From Symbiodinium natans (lineage: Eukaryota; Sar; Dinophyceae; Suessiales; Symbiodiniaceae), in contig CAJNDS010001824.1 of NCBI GenBank assembly GCA_905221605.1, positions 302,548 through 366,547 on the forward strand: DNA of 64,000 bases, in the 5' to 3' direction. The notes under the pieces are model-generated. The model searched no databases, was not told where the DNA came from, and saw only the letters and a list, made by a program, of their open reading frames with translations. The translations under genes were made by a program, and so were the position numbers. This document shows, piece by piece, positions 11,106-23,029 of this stretch (positions are counted from its first letter, which is position 1; each line of letters starts with the position of its first letter).

Positions 11106-12671
11106 TCAAGACAGTGAGCTTTCTGGAGTTTCCAGGGCTCCGATTGAACTCCAGAGGTCAGGTGCACGAGGTAAGCGACGCAGAAGCCTCTGAATTGCTT
11201 GCAAAACGAAGTCTTGACTTCCATGTATCTGCTTGGCGCTTGTCGGCGCAGATCCCCAGCAGACGATGTTGTCTTCGCGACGGACACCAGCAACGGTATA
11301 TCCTTCGCAGCAGATGAACTGCTGTGGGCGAGTGGCATCCAGTGGTGGCTGCGCGTGCATCCAGTACACCAGCTGTCGGAAAGAGGTGTTGATGTCTACG
11401 TCATCTGCAGTCACATCCCAAGGAGACGGCAAGGCCACACAATCCCCCGATCGCTCATCCAGCAAAATGGCAGCCGAGAGTCGGTCAAGCTCCAAGAGGT
11501 TCCCTGCACTCGACCGATCGCTCTTCTCGCTCTTGCGCAGGAGCTTGTGCCACAACTGCTGAAGACTCCCCTCCCTTGACAGGCGGGCCGCATTCTCGCG
11601 GAGACGTTTCAGCACATCTGCTTGGGCAAAGAACGAGGACGAATTCAGCGTGAGCACGGACAGGACAAGAGACAGTCCATCCAAATCCCGCGCACTGCGC
11701 ATTCTCCTCAAATCTTGCTTGAGACTGTCAGACGTAGGATACAGTCGGACATTCAGCATTCTATAGTTGCACAGATCATCACTGGCAGGAAGCTCGTTTG
11801 GTCCAGGCTGCTTCGGCCTCAACCACAGATCACTCATGTCTTCCAATGCCAGGGTACGGTTAGGTTCCCCGAACGCCGGGGGCCCTGCACAGCTTGCAAT
11901 GGCCACCAAGAGTCCGCGGTCTATTTGAGCGGCTTGGCGCCATGCTTGCGTAGCAGCCACCACCCGTCCACGCCAAATCAGCGCCCCAAGGTGTGTCACG
12001 GCTGTCCCTCCTGGCGACACTTCCGGTGTCTCTCCGCCGGCTGCAAGCTTGACGTCTAGGCAGGACAGCATCTCATTCAGGGCATATTCTGCAATGTTGC
12101 TGCAGCCTAGAAGAAGCCACTCCACAGCCGCACCGCACAGCCGGAGGCCCAGAGGTGGCAGCGGCCGCGGGGCCTCCAAGCTCCCACAGCGTGGACTCGG
12201 AAGGCTCCAGCCAAAGGGATCCCTTGCAGCAGAGGACTGGGAATCCTCCTCCTCGGACATCAGTTGCAAGACCACAGGAGCCAGGCGCTCGGTCAACATC
12301 CGCCGGACAGTGTCGGCCTGGACTTGGCCCCCAGCGGCCTTCTGCAAATCATAACCTAGAATCAGCTGAGCTCCCTGGTACAAAGCATCCAGTCGCCAGC
12401 GCAGCCTCATCTCCAGGTCGGCGGTCCTACCCGAAGCGAGCTCCGAGGTGACCATGGCCAAGCCAAGACGGGCACCCTGATCCCCATGAACTGCCAGGGC
12501 AATCGTGGCGTCATCGGCGCGAATGATGCCTGGCACGAATCCTTGCTCCAAGCTCGCAGTCACAAGTGCGTGGAACAAGGCGCTCGACGCAAAGGAAATG
12601 TCTGGGTAGTTCTTAGCAGCCTGGAATATGGGCCGACCTGAATCATTGGAAATCTGGATGAAGAAACCCAT
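11106..12671 (-). CDS. FUZ: Fuzzy (FUZ) planar-polarity/ciliogenesis effector homologue
   Basis: A single open frame of 521 residues. FUZ is part of the CPLANE complex that supports intraflagellar transport assembly and basal-body function (family knowledge). The match is by recollection of the human protein. The longin-like N-terminal segment ends in LYQGAQLILGYDL, like the FUZ first longin domain. A second segment carries ALIWRGRVVAATQAWRQ, very close to the FUZ phrase VVSGRVVAATEGWW, followed by a third region ending in leucine-rich helices. It is longer than human FUZ (about 418), with acidic/Ser inserts around residues 140-170. The ATG at 12671 is used because the frame upstream is low-complexity. 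No intron is seen, unlike MYG1 and the reductase nearby, which suggests a retroposed copy or a naturally intron-poor gene. No relic of the dinoflagellate spliced leader is visible upstream. A flagellate cell fits this role. Confidence 0.7.
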   Translation of the reverse strand: MGFFIQISNDSGRPIFQAAKNYPDISFASSALFHALVTASLEQGFVPGIIRADDATIALAVHGDQGARLGLAMVTSELASGRTADLEMRLRWRLDALYQGAQLILGYDLQKAAGGQVQADTVRRMLTERLAPVVLQLMSEEEDSQSSAARDPFGWSLPSPRCGSLEAPRPLPPLGLRLCGAAVEWLLLGCSNIAEYALNEMLSCLDVKLAAGGETPEVSPGGTAVTHLGALIWRGRVVAATQAWRQAAQIDRGLLVAIASCAGPPAFGEPNRTLALEDMSDLWLRPKQPGPNELPASDDLCNYRMLNVRLYPTSDSLKQDLRRMRSARDLDGLSLVLSVLTLNSSSFFAQADVLKRLRENAARLSREGSLQQLWHKLLRKSEKSDRSSAGNLLELDRLSAAILLDERSGDCVALPSPWDVTADDVDINTSFRQLVYWMHAQPPLDATRPQQFICCEGYTVAGVRREDNIVCWGSAPTSAKQIHGSQDFVLQAIQRLLRRLPRAPDLWSSIGALETPESSLS

Positions 12672-13277
12672 GGCTCTCCCGCTCTCGGGCTGGGAAAACC
12701 AGCAGCCCTGGCATGTGACTCCGCTTCTTTGCTCTTTTTGTTGTTTTGGGGGGCAGGGGAGGGCTTCTGGCTAACTAAGTACCTTGCTACTGGGTACCGA
12801 GCAAGTAGGCTTGCCGCGCTTGCAAAGCTCTTTGGCTGGCGGCTTGGCGAGCAGAACAGAGCGTCAGAAGGAACACAAAAGCTGCAAACACCACGCGCCT
12901 GGACAAAACAAAAGCCACAAGAACCCATGCTCCGGTTTGGGAAACCGAAAAAAAGCCACAAGAACCCATGCTCTCCAGGTTTGGCAAACCTTGAAACCTT
13001 TGTTGCAAGGAAAACACCGCAAAAACCTGCGAAGGATAGCTTCCGAAGGCTGGCGCGCCTTGCTGCTGACGATTCCTCAGAAGTGGAGATAAGGGGTAGG
13101 GGCCCCCTAAACCCTAAACCCTTTTGCAACGAGCTTGGCTATGCTCCCGCCCGGCTTGGCTAAACCCTAAACCGTGTTTACAAATCCTTTTTTGGTTGGA
13201 AGGGTGGGGGGGGGGGGGCATCTGTGGACCTCATTCTTGGAACTACCTATGCTCAGAAAGGCATGCTTCACTAGCCA

Positions 13278-13380
13278 CGCCCTAAACCCTAAACCCTAAA
13301 CCCTAAGCCCTAAGCCCTAAGCCCTAAGCCCTAAGCCCTAAGCCCTAAACCCTAAACCCTAAACCCTAAACCCTAAACCG
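13278..13380. repeat. CCCTAAA tract with CCCTAAG core
   Basis: About 14 units. The middle six are CCCTAAG, flanked by CCCTAAA on both sides. Confidence 0.95.
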
Positions 13381-14503
13381 AAACATCCTGGAACCCTGAG
13401 GTACCCTGAGGCAACCGCAGACTGGGCTTCCAGGTCGACATGGTCAGCCTACCATCTCGGCAGGGAATCTCCTATAAACCCTGTAAGCTCCTATTAACTC
13501 CTATAAACACCTAGAAATTCCTCTAAGTCCTTTTATAATCCTCTATAAACCCTCTTCAGGTCTCAGACCGACGGCAGCCTGCAACAACCGCATCCTTTTG
13601 GACGCGCATCGGCAAGTTCAGTCTTGATTTGGGATCCCATCTCTCTCCCTCCCTCTCTTCTCCTTCGTCTGCTTCTTCCTCTACGGGGCTTGAGGAGTAG
13701 GGAAGTTGCCCTACCCCCCGCACTCTCTCTTTTGCTTGCTTGCTTGCAGTGCGTGTGACTCCCGGATGGGAGCCGCCCCACAGGGGCACGCAATACCGAA
13801 GTCCGTGTCTGTGTGAAACGGTGTGAATGGTGGTGAGCGGGTTCGCACAAGACGGGAAAGTTTCTCCCTCCCCTCCCCTCTCCCTCTTCCACCTTGTTCT
13901 TTGACCACACCCAATGTTATGTGGATCCCCAGCCTTTGGGTTTCAAGATGGGCAAACAGAGGACTGATCCTACCGATCCATTCTCCGATGTCTCGTGTCC
14001 CTATAGTTATAATTGTGGCCCCAGCCTTTCACCCTCTGTAAGGTCTGGTTCTCCCTTCACCCCTCCACGATCTGTCAGAACTGCATGCTTCCCACCGAAC
14101 CTCAGGACCCTAGTAATGCAATGACATAAGGGGGTGTGTCTCCATACAGTTCTTGCCGTGGGCTGTTCAGGATGGGAAGTGACACTGTCCTTGGGGTTGT
14201 ATGGCTGGCCTAGACAAGACGCTCTCCCACCGATTCCTGGTCCACTGATCAGTTGAGGGTAAGTATAGAAAACAGCCTGCCATGTTTGGGGCTTGGTGGG
14301 TTCTTTGTCGTAGGCGTCTACCTTATATCACCCGAGGACGGGTTTGTCGTGCTCAGACCGTCTGCTTGAGGGAACTATTTGCGGTCTTTGCATTCTGCTC
14401 GTGTGGTGTTGTCCCCGGTCTGACATCGACATGGTGAGACTGTGTAATTTGCGGGAGCCTCATGCTTGCCTGACTCCTTATGGGAAGGCGGGCCACTGAT
14501 CAC

Positions 14504-14519
14504 TTGCTCTCCCTCTCTC

Positions 14520-14575
<56 letters not shown>
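14504..14575. repeat. (CT)n microsatellite
   Basis: Nearly pure CT for 70 bases. Confidence 0.95.
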
Positions 14576-14576
<1 letters not shown>

Positions 14577-15009
14577 GTCTTATGATGTGATGAAGATGAT
14601 GAGCATGTGTCCTGCTGATCTTATTACCATGTCTTGACGGATACATGAACTATGCTGCCAGCACTGTTCTACGGCATGGAGAACGCCCCTCTTGAAGTGC
14701 CTCCGTGGGCGAGGAGGTCTCCAGCTCCCAGCCTGTCGGCATGTTGGATTTTTAACATGAAACTTTAGAAATACATGCACTATATTGCTATCTGTGTATT
14801 TCACCCCGCTTTCCGGAAACCCAGGCCTTTTTGGCAGTACAACCCTGAAGGAGTGATACCATGTAAGGAGGTGTGGTGCAGGGAGTGGGGGGTCCAGAAC
14901 CGATTCAAATGTCGAGTTGCCCCTCTGACAGCCCTTTGAAGCTGCAAGAATGATCAAAGACCCAGAGAGCTAGATTATATGAAGGGGGCACCATGTGTTT
15001 TAAGGCATC

Positions 15010-15088
15010 CCTAAACCCTAAACCCTAAAGCCTAAAGCCTAAACCCTAAACCCTAAACCCTAAAACCTAAACCCTAAACCCTAAACCG
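15010..15088. repeat. CCCTAAA tract
   Basis: About 11 units with AGCCTAA and AAACCTAA variants. Confidence 0.93.
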
Positions 15089-15739
15089 TTTCAGGGTGGG
15101 CTCTCATGCAACAGGTTGTTGAAGTGGGGGTTTGCGAAAAATATGGGACCCCCAATTTCGAGCCCCAAAGAATAGGATTCTCTTAGAAGAAGGCCCCCAT
15201 CAGGTACCCCGAATATGTAAACCCCCCGAGTTTTTTCAGGACCTTAGATGCCTGCGACTAAGACTCCCAGACATGGAGGTCGGGCCTGGATTTCTATTTG
15301 CTGATGGCCAAGAGGTGGCCTGAAGCCTTCAATATCCGTTATTGGGATAATGGCCTCGATTTTCAATTTCGATGATTTCAAGAGGCTTGACACTTTGATG
15401 CAATGCAAATGGCTTCGGCGCCTACTATACAATAAATAACACAAGACCTCCTTCAAGACGACAAGAAAGTCTGAACTCCATCTGAAGGACTTTAGGGATG
15501 TTTGTGGAACTACCCACGCCTTTCAACTCGTCTACTATTTGCATCTTAGAAAATTCAAAAATAGTCCCTATATTATATTGCCCTTATAAGAAAGACTTGA
15601 GGTGGAGCTGGAGTGGCCCTTCACTGAGGCTCCTGGCGCAGTGCCGCCGCGAGCTGCGGCCTCAGCCAGCATGCCCATACCTGTGCCTACTTGCACTTAG
15701 GATCCCAGCGCAAGGCACCCGTGTGTCCCCCCCCCCAGC

Positions 15740-15800
15740 TCAAGAGTCCTTAAGAGGGATTAGAGTACCCGCCCTATTAAAATTAGACTCCCTATTAAGG
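15740..15800. mobile_element. B-family fragment
   Basis: The inner part only: AGTCCTTAAGAGGGATTAGA and TCCCTATTAAGGACTGCGAT. The termini are missing. Confidence 0.55.
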
Positions 15801-16011
15801 ACTGCGATAACAATAGCAATAATGCTAATCATCATAATCCTAATAAGAATAGCAATAATAATAACAATAAAAAATAACAACAATAACAAGTAATAAGGGG
15901 GATAGCACTCGCTCAGAGGAACGGCAGTCTGCCTCCCATGCCTCCCTGAACCCTTCCCAGGCGAGCCCCGAGCATGATAAGCCGCACCATGGCCTCGGAA
16001 CGTAGGGCTTT

Positions 16012-16106
16012 TTTGGGGTTTAGGGGCTTTTTTGGGGTTTAGGGTTTTTTTTGGGTTTAGGGTTTAGGGTTTAGGGTTTAGGGTTTAGGGTTTAGGGTTT
16101 AGGGCC
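16012..16106. repeat. TTTAGGG tract with T-rich interruptions
   Basis: GGGGCTTTTTTGGGGTTTAG repeated, then seven clean TTTAGGG units. A similar tract lies at 16468-16530. Confidence 0.93.
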
Positions 16107-17100
16107 GCAACGAAGACCTCTTGCTCACTTGCAAAGATAGTCTGAGGCAAGCGCAGCAGACTTGTGGAACGCGTCGCCCTGTCACCGGCTGAGTCTATGC
16201 TGCCGCTGTGATTCATTTCGAACATTATGAACGGACCCGACGGCAGCTTCCTCAAAAGCTGGACTAGATAGATATCTACATGTATGCATATATATATATA
16301 TATATTTTTTTTCCATACATATATATATATATATATATATATGAATATGTACATATTTCTTTCGTTAATCTGTTTATTTCTAGGCGTCAACCCGACCCAC
16401 AGAATGCAGAGCCGCAAATCAAAAAGCCAGCCTCGCCGGGCTCATCCAAGCGAGTCCATGCTGCCTGTTCAGGGTTTAGGGTTTAGGGTTTAGGGTTTAG
16501 GGTTTAGGGTTTAGGGTCTAGGGTTTACAGTTTACGGTTCTTTTTCAGAGTTTCGACGTGCTGCGACTCTCACACTGGCGACCGTGTGCGGAGCACTTGG
16601 TTGGAACATCCGTTTGAAACTGAAGTCCTCTGATTTTTAATGCGGGTAGTTGCTTCTTGTCGCGCCCCGGCACGCCCCCCAGGTTTGTACAGAAATGGGA
16701 GGCATCACACACTGCGACAGTAGCGGCTGGGCAATTTGGCCGACATGCCAGGGGCCCAGGGATCTGGTAGCTGCAGAGGATGCGTGTGATAAGCCAGGAA
16801 AAACCCAAGATGCAAGCAAGGCGGTCGCCCGGGGGGGTGGAGGGATATGTGCACCCTCCCAGGCGACCACGAATCCGCAACCTAACATGTCCCGGAAAAC
16901 TCTAAAACGCCTTCAACAAGATGATGGCTCAAACCATGGTAAGACATCTGCTTGGGTACACTGGCCGGTGAAACCAGTGGTGCAGGATTTCTTGGCATTG
17001 GGTGTGATCACCCAGTCCAAAACTTCACTCAAGACATTAACTGAAAGATGCAGAGGCACAACTCCTTGAGCTTGCAAGCAGGCCCCTATGCTCCAAGCCC

Positions 17101-18384
17101 TTAGGCGCTCTCAGCCGGTTTGCCATCCTGCTGCTCCATGCTCACACCTATCACAACCTTCACGTTATCAGTGTTACGAATATCCTCATCCGCCACGGGC
17201 TCATATCCCTGGCTGGTCTTCAAGCCCTGCGTCTCCTCGTTGCTAGCCTTCGGAGGCTTGGCTGCAGCTTCCCCTGCGCTCGCCTCAAGAGCAGCCGCCT
17301 TCTTCTTCCGGTAGCTGTATAAGCTCTTGTAGAAGAGGGACCCGAACACCAGCAACAAGGACAGGATCTGGGCGAAGCTGATGGGGTGAGCATAGAGCAA
17401 GTAGGAGGTCAGGATGGACAGGACCTGTCGCAGATTCATCGTCGCCGCCAGCACCAGCGCACCAAACTCCTTCACCAGCGAGTAGATGAAGAACTGACCG
17501 GTGACCTTACTGTTCGTCAATAAGTGGGGACACAAGGTACCCAACAGAATCCCTTAAAGGGTAACAAAATATAGGACCCCAACTCCCTCATTCAAAAGAC
17601 CGGTGGCGGCAGCGCTCGAGAGCATGGAGGCGTCCGCGATGATGGCCGGATGCCTCTTGATGAAGCTGAAGGCCTCGGCGGCCCCGCCGGTGGACACCAA
17701 GGTCAGCCCGGAGACCACCGCGGAGCTGCTGTTGACGTAGAGCATCTGGTTGTACTTGGAGGTCTTGTGCTCCTTGAAGAGCTTCTCCTGGAAGGTTGAC
17801 GTGAAGCCGTCGCACGCCAGGAAGCCCATCAAGAGGACCAGGCCATAGACGCTGCTATCCTTATCCCCATTCTTGGATGAGATGTCTCCCGTGAGGAGGA
17901 ACGATGTCACCCCTCCCGTCACGCCTGCGGCAATTAGCCAATCCTGGACCTTGTACTTCTGTCCGGAGATGGCGATCCCCCACAGCATCACGGGCATCAT
18001 CTTGAAACTCTTCCCCAGCATCTGCACGGGAAAGGAAACGTACTTCAAGGCCTCGTACTGGCACCAGGTCGCCATAACGTTCGACATGGACACGGCCACG
18101 TACTTCCAAATGGGCACTGTTGCCTTGTAGCTTTCCTTCTTCACAGCCACCATAAGAAGCGAGAACAGAATGGCTGCCAAGCGATTGCACAGCACCAGGA
18201 AGACGGACACTTTGAAAAACTCTTGGTTCCCCAACTCCAAGTCTCCGTACGGCACGGACATGACGCGCTCCTGCAAAACCCCGTAGGCGCCCAGAGAGAT
18301 GATGATGCCAGCAGCAAAGCACATGCATCTGCAGGCTGCGCGAATGCCCGAAGTCTCAGCCTCAGCAGCCTGGCCCTCTGCCAT
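17101..18384 (-). CDS. Nucleotide-sugar/PAPS transporter, SLC35B (UAA) family
   Basis: A multi-pass Golgi/ER antiporter of the drug/metabolite transporter superfamily. Best resemblance is to PAPS transporter 1 (SLC35B2), which brings activated sulfate into the Golgi; UDP-galactose is an alternative substrate. Two exons, 17608-18384 and 17101-17505, give 393 residues with about ten hydrophobic segments. Diagnostic motifs: QERVMSVPYG near residue 38, WCQYEALKYVSFPVQ near 110, then FGALVLAATMNLRQVLSILTSY in the second exon (written in two parts in the family: FGAL and NLRQ). The C-terminal tail is Lys-rich then acidic and cytosolic by expectation. The 102-bp intron (17506-17607) starts GC and ends AG. 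Removing it restores the exact family spacing. Without splicing a TAA ends the protein after residue 276. The start is the only ATG before the hydrophobic core. Confidence 0.85.
17506..17607 (-). mobile_element. 102-bp introner-like insertion inside the transporter gene
   Basis: The insertion is bounded by two copies of GACCGGTG on the + strand, at 17496-17503 and 17598-17605, exactly 102 bases apart. The interior is semi-palindromic around CCCTTTAAGGG and resembles the short palindromic elements elsewhere in the window. The intron predicted by frame uses a GC donor that lies within the GCC beside the duplicated target and an AG supplied by the insert. This is the layout expected of an intron made by a transposing element. 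Confidence 0.7.
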
Positions 18385-18389
18385 GATCC

Positions 18390-20510
18390 TATAAGTTGGA
18401 TGGAAGATGTGGGGGCCTTGTGGTCTGGGTCTCTCAGACCCCTCTCTGCACCTCTAAAATGCTTGAGCAAAGGCTTTGCATGGCCGGAGTTCGGGGGGCA
18501 TGTAAGGCCTCGCACGAAAAATGCATGAAAACAATGTGAAACACCTCACCGTGATAACTGCGTCGCCAACCTCTGCTGCCCAGTGTATCTGTCGTCCATC
18601 GAAGCGGCCGTGCCTGAGCGCTTCCCATTAGCAACTCGAGCACCAGACCGGCCAAAAAGCGACCTTTGGGCTCTGCGACTGCCCTAGCCATCACAAACCC
18701 CGACATGCCTAGGCCGATATGGCAAAGCGTATCCGTTTCCACAAAATGCGTGCTGTTCATTTGTTTTTTCTGTTCATTTGTTTTTTTAACAACCGACGGC
18801 TGCTCCACAAGATGTCTATGTCCGCCCGGCTCGGCCCACGCACAAGGTTCAGCTGGAAAGCCGCTATGAAGCTTGGAGTCATTTGGACTCATGTTCTCCC
18901 TGTCAAAACCCCTAAAGGATTTGTCCTTCTACACTGCTCGGCACTTTTGGCCACTTCAAGGGCGAGCCGGCACAAGATGCCACCACACCAAAAGAGAAGT
19001 GTAGGGATTTTTGCCACCCGCCTAGCAGACCCCTTCTGGGACAAGTATAGGGGTTTAGGGTTTTAGGGTTTGGGGTTTTTTTTGCCACCCGACTAGCCAC
19101 GGCAAAGGGTGTAGGGCTTTGGGAAGAAGAGTGGATTCTCCTTGTTCACGATGGGTTCACTGCCGCCTCGCCCTCGGTCACCAAGCCGGCAGCCATGATT
19201 ATCGGCATTGCATTTGCTTGTCTCTGAAGCCTCCCGTTCCTGCTACACCGCGCTCCGGTTTCAAGCAGCTCCTCTGAGTCGAATCGAGATTACGAAGCTC
19301 CAGTGAGTTCCATTCTTCGACGGGGGGGACAAAGCAGTGCTTTCCGCGCGCTCGAAAAAAAAACTCAGTACTTCCTTGCCCGAGGGTTATGAGCTATGGT
19401 CCTGATGGCAGATAATTACACAATAAGGAAGGGCTTGTGCACAGAGCTCCGTAGATTGCTGGTGGCTGGAGACGAGAACAAGCCATGATGGACGAACGGT
19501 CACGGAGATCCCTACAAACATGTTCAAGGTCTGAGACAGCCGCTTGCCATCTACCAGAATGGTGTCATCCTCGATTCTCCCCTTTGCCACCTGCAACAAC
19601 ACTGGGCATTGTGGAAAACCCTAAAACCCTAAAACCCTAAAACCCTAAAACCCTAAAACCCTAAAACCCTAAAACCCTAAAGCCCTAAAACCCTAAACCC
19701 CTAAAACCCTAAAACCCTAAAACCCTAAAACCCTAAAACCCTAAAATTGTGGCCAGCCCATGCCCCGCTCTTTGAGGATACGCCTGCCTTCGACGATCCG
19801 TGGCCTGGCCAGGGGGCGTCAACTGCACACAGTTCCCGACTCTTGTTTTTTTTAGTCGGTCTCATCATCCGAACATCGTCCCAAGTCTGTCGTTGCACCA
19901 CTCGCTCCACAAAGGAAACTTAGCCCAACTGCCTTCAGTCGGCGATTCAGGTGCACAGACCAACTGCTGGCTTCAGACAGCCCAGAGAGCCCAAGCGAAT
20001 TGAAACCGGTCTCAAGCATCCAGTTTCACTGACACCGCTCCTGAATTCTAGCACCAGCATGGCTTGATACGACTGCCTGGCTAAACCGCTTCACGACGAC
20101 CCTTGAAAGAAGCAACATCGGCAGGCCGATTTTCTCTGACTCAAGGCCGGCTGATGGTAACACAGCCGATGTCTACCAGAGCTTCCAATGCTACCGGCAC
20201 TTACCACTGTTATCCACCGTAGCAGCCCAAGGCCCCCACCCCCGACCCCCAGATCGTGGGCTGGCGACGCGCCCCTTTGGGGCGCATCAGACACCAAAGG
20301 CATGAAATCGGACTCTGGAGAACTGGAAAGTCCAGATGCAGCGCAGAACGTAGGTCCGAGACACCAGTGTGGGAGCCGGATTCAAGGCCAACCGACATCC
20401 CACAAACGTCCGTCGTCTGCTTGCACTGTCGAAGCACTCGGGAGAAGCTTGCCTTGCCTCCGTGCGCAGTGATGACATATGGAGAGCACACTGGTTTGTC
20501 GTGCGAGTGG
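18390..20510. other. Spacer without recognised gene
   Basis: Holds the motif TTTTTGCCACCCGACTAGCC twice (near 19008 and 19080) next to telomere-like units, a tract of the octamer CCCTAAAA, and otherwise unique DNA with only short open frames. No family was recognised. Confidence 0.5.
19616..19747. repeat. Octamer CCCTAAAA array
   Basis: About 16 units of eight bases rather than seven, with a CCCTAAAG and a CCCTAAACC variant. Confidence 0.95.
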
Positions 20511-20522
20511 CCGGCGGTTGAC

Positions 20523-20750
20523 CTATGATCGGACGTCGGGTCTGGTGCCTGGTTTTGGTCCTAACTGGACAATCTCTGCGCCGTAGCTGATCTCTTTCAG
20601 GAACTCTAACAACTTACATTGATTGGTGCCTCTGCAAGCCGCGTGACCCAGAGTACACAGGGGAATTGTTGCCCAACCGCAGTCCAGCCATGCAGCAAAT
20701 CGTCGACCGAATTGACTCCATTCGCCATCTGGTAGATCTGACCTGCACCA
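20523..20750 (-). CDS. Unrecognised gene, C-terminal exons
   Basis: A minus-strand stretch around 20735-20640 reads GQIYQMANGVNSVDDLLHG after a good AG acceptor. A second around 20612-20523 reads FLKEISYGAEIVQLGPKPG and ends at a stop near 20525. The two are in different frames with a plausible intron between. Product unknown. Confidence 0.3.
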   Translation of the reverse strand, partial: WCRSDLPDGEWSQFGRRFAAWLDCGWATIPLCTLGHAACRGTNQCKLLEFLKEISYGAEIVQLGPKPGTRPDVRS

Positions 20751-20982
20751 CAACCATAGGGTTCAGAAGGCCATGGCGGCCATGGCCGTTTGCGGTACCT
20801 GCATCGTGAACACGCACTCAGATTGATAGGTTTTTTCGTTAAATTAAATTATATTGTTCCTCATCGCTGTGGAAGCCTGCCTTCTCTTGTGCTCCCACAC
20901 CGTGCGTGGTTTTACACGTGCCTAGATGCGTTAAAAACAGAAGCACTTTCTTTAGCAAGAAGTCTCAAAAAACCGGAAAGTC

Positions 20983-21390
<408 letters not shown>

Positions 21391-22007
21391 ACACACACTC
21401 TCTCTCTCTCTCCATACGCAAGGCCCCGCCCGAAGGGAGAGCCGCCCCGAGGGGCACGCAAGTCCCAAGAGTCCGTCGGTGCGACACACGCGCACACACA
21501 CACACACACACACACTCTCTCTCTCTCTCTCTGCACGCGCCGCCCCCGCCGCCCGCACGCATGCACATGCGCTCAGACGCACGTCAGACTCAGACTCATA
21601 CTCAGACCCAAACTCAGATGCTGGCAGACGCAAACGTCCCCACACACACACCGCCTGCGCACCCGTTCACTCACTGAGGCTGACTCCGAGTGTGTGACAA
21701 ACAGGTGGTGGGTGGTTGCATACTCACTTGCCTCCGAAACCATCAGCAAGGAGGATGTCCGTCTCTTCTCTGCAACTTGCGGAATTGGGCCGCGAAAGGC
21801 CAGGCCCAGGCGTCCCTCTCTCTGGCCACAGAAGTCGTGGGATCCCTGCGCCACTGCATCGACACTTCGCAGGCCGCTGCTGCAAACTCCTGGCCGTGGG
21901 AGGCGGATGGTTTTTCACCCGCTTCTCGGTTTTTGGTTGAGGGTAGTAGAGCGGTACAGAACCGAGCCCTTCTTCGCAACCAGCCAGCGGCCAGCGGAAC
22001 AATGACA

Positions 22008-23010
22008 TCAAGCTTCCGAGACCGAACAGCGGGAGTGACTACGGTACAGTAGATCCACTTCCCCTCGTGATATGACCTTTGGAAAAACGCCCTGCCGAGT
22101 GTGCCAAGTCTCCGCGGCACTCTTCAGAAGTTCCCCGGCAACAGGTTTGTGCGGCATGTTGTGCAGCAGGTTCAGAGCGAGCTGCCATTTGCTCCCCAAA
22201 CCTTGGACCAACATCTAGAAAGTAGACGCCAAGGCTTCTGCTTCTTACCCGCAACAGAACACAAGCACGCAAAAGAGTTGCTGAAGCTGCCGTGTCTCTG
22301 CACGCAGCAAGCGCAGCCTGATAGGTGAAGCCGTCCCCCGCCACGTCCCCCAGCAGCTTCAGACTTTGCTCCCACTGCAAGGCCTTGCTGAGGCTGCCGA
22401 GCAAAGCGTTGAAACCTGAGAGGTTTGATTAGAACCTGAGAGCCTCATTCCTGTGCTGACCATGTCTCTGAAAGATCGGGATCCGACGTGGATTGGGAGC
22501 TATCGGGCAGGAAGCATTAGGCATCACTGTGACTGTACCAGTTATGTTAAACGGCCGGCAGGGTGCAGACGAGAGATGGCTTCGGCGTCAGCTTCAACCT
22601 TGGCAAGACCGAAAAGCGAAACACCGGCCAGCAATGTACGAGCTTGATGCCGTAAACTCCACAGCATTCAAAAGAGATCAAGGAGCAGGAAGTCCATCAA
22701 CCGAAGGGCTTGCTGCCACTCGCCGCTGATCTCACAGGCCGTCAGCGCCGCAGTGAGGCTCACTTCGCTGGGCCGCACGCTTACCTGAATCATCTCGTGG
22801 AGAACTTGGAGCCTGAAGCCGTGGAGGAGTTTGAGGGTGGGGTCCTGGGGGGTGTTTTGGAGATGTAGGACGCAAAACGGGGGGGGGGGGGGGTACCTTC
22901 TGCCTAGAGCTGGATGACATGCTCTAGCCGATTTCAACAGAGATGCGCGATGTCCCAACGATCCGTCTTTGCACAGGCGCTGATCGCAGCGTTGTAACTG
23001 ATTTCGTCTG
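22008..23010 (-). CDS. Pentatricopeptide repeat (PPR) protein
   Basis: PPR proteins bind organelle RNA one base per 35-residue repeat and guide processing, stability or editing (family knowledge). Visible repeat pieces in order: ISYNAAISACAKTDRWD (about 23000-22947), then VSLTAALTACEISGEWQQAL (22812 to about 22690), then GFNALLGSLSKALQWEQSL and FTYQAALAACRDTAASATLL (about 22410-22245), then WQLALNLLHNM (about 22216 onward), with a stop at 22008. The first junction can be read precisely: exon end 22947, intron 22813-22946, next exon from 22812, GC donor, AG acceptor, frame kept. A poly-G run (22880-22893) lies inside that intron. The N-terminus and any leader were not found. Confidence 0.72.
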
Positions 23011-23029
23011 CAATGACTGCGTGCCTGCA

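Larger units (their letters stand above)
12680..17095. other. Gene-poor spacer with telomere-like tracts and simple repeats
   Basis: I see no recognisable gene. Contents: a 22-bp direct repeat (AAAGCCACAAGAACCCATGC) near 12910 and 12952; CCCTAAA/CCCTAAG tracts; a pyrimidine-rich stretch at 13640-13680; (CT)n at 14504-14572; a semi-palindromic stretch at 15128-15240; AT-rich (AATA)n at 15795-15895; and (TA)n at 16280-16345. Small open frames here lack coding character. Confidence 0.6.

Noticed and set aside
12672-12760. Relic of the dinoflagellate spliced leader upstream of FUZ, as evidence of retroposition
   Set aside because: I looked for the conserved TTTTGGCTCAAG ending in this stretch and upstream of the transporter start and did not see it.
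12560-13129. A 189-residue minus-strand open frame overlapping the FUZ start
   Set aside because: It overlaps the better supported FUZ frame and consists of low-complexity residues caused by a local direct repeat.
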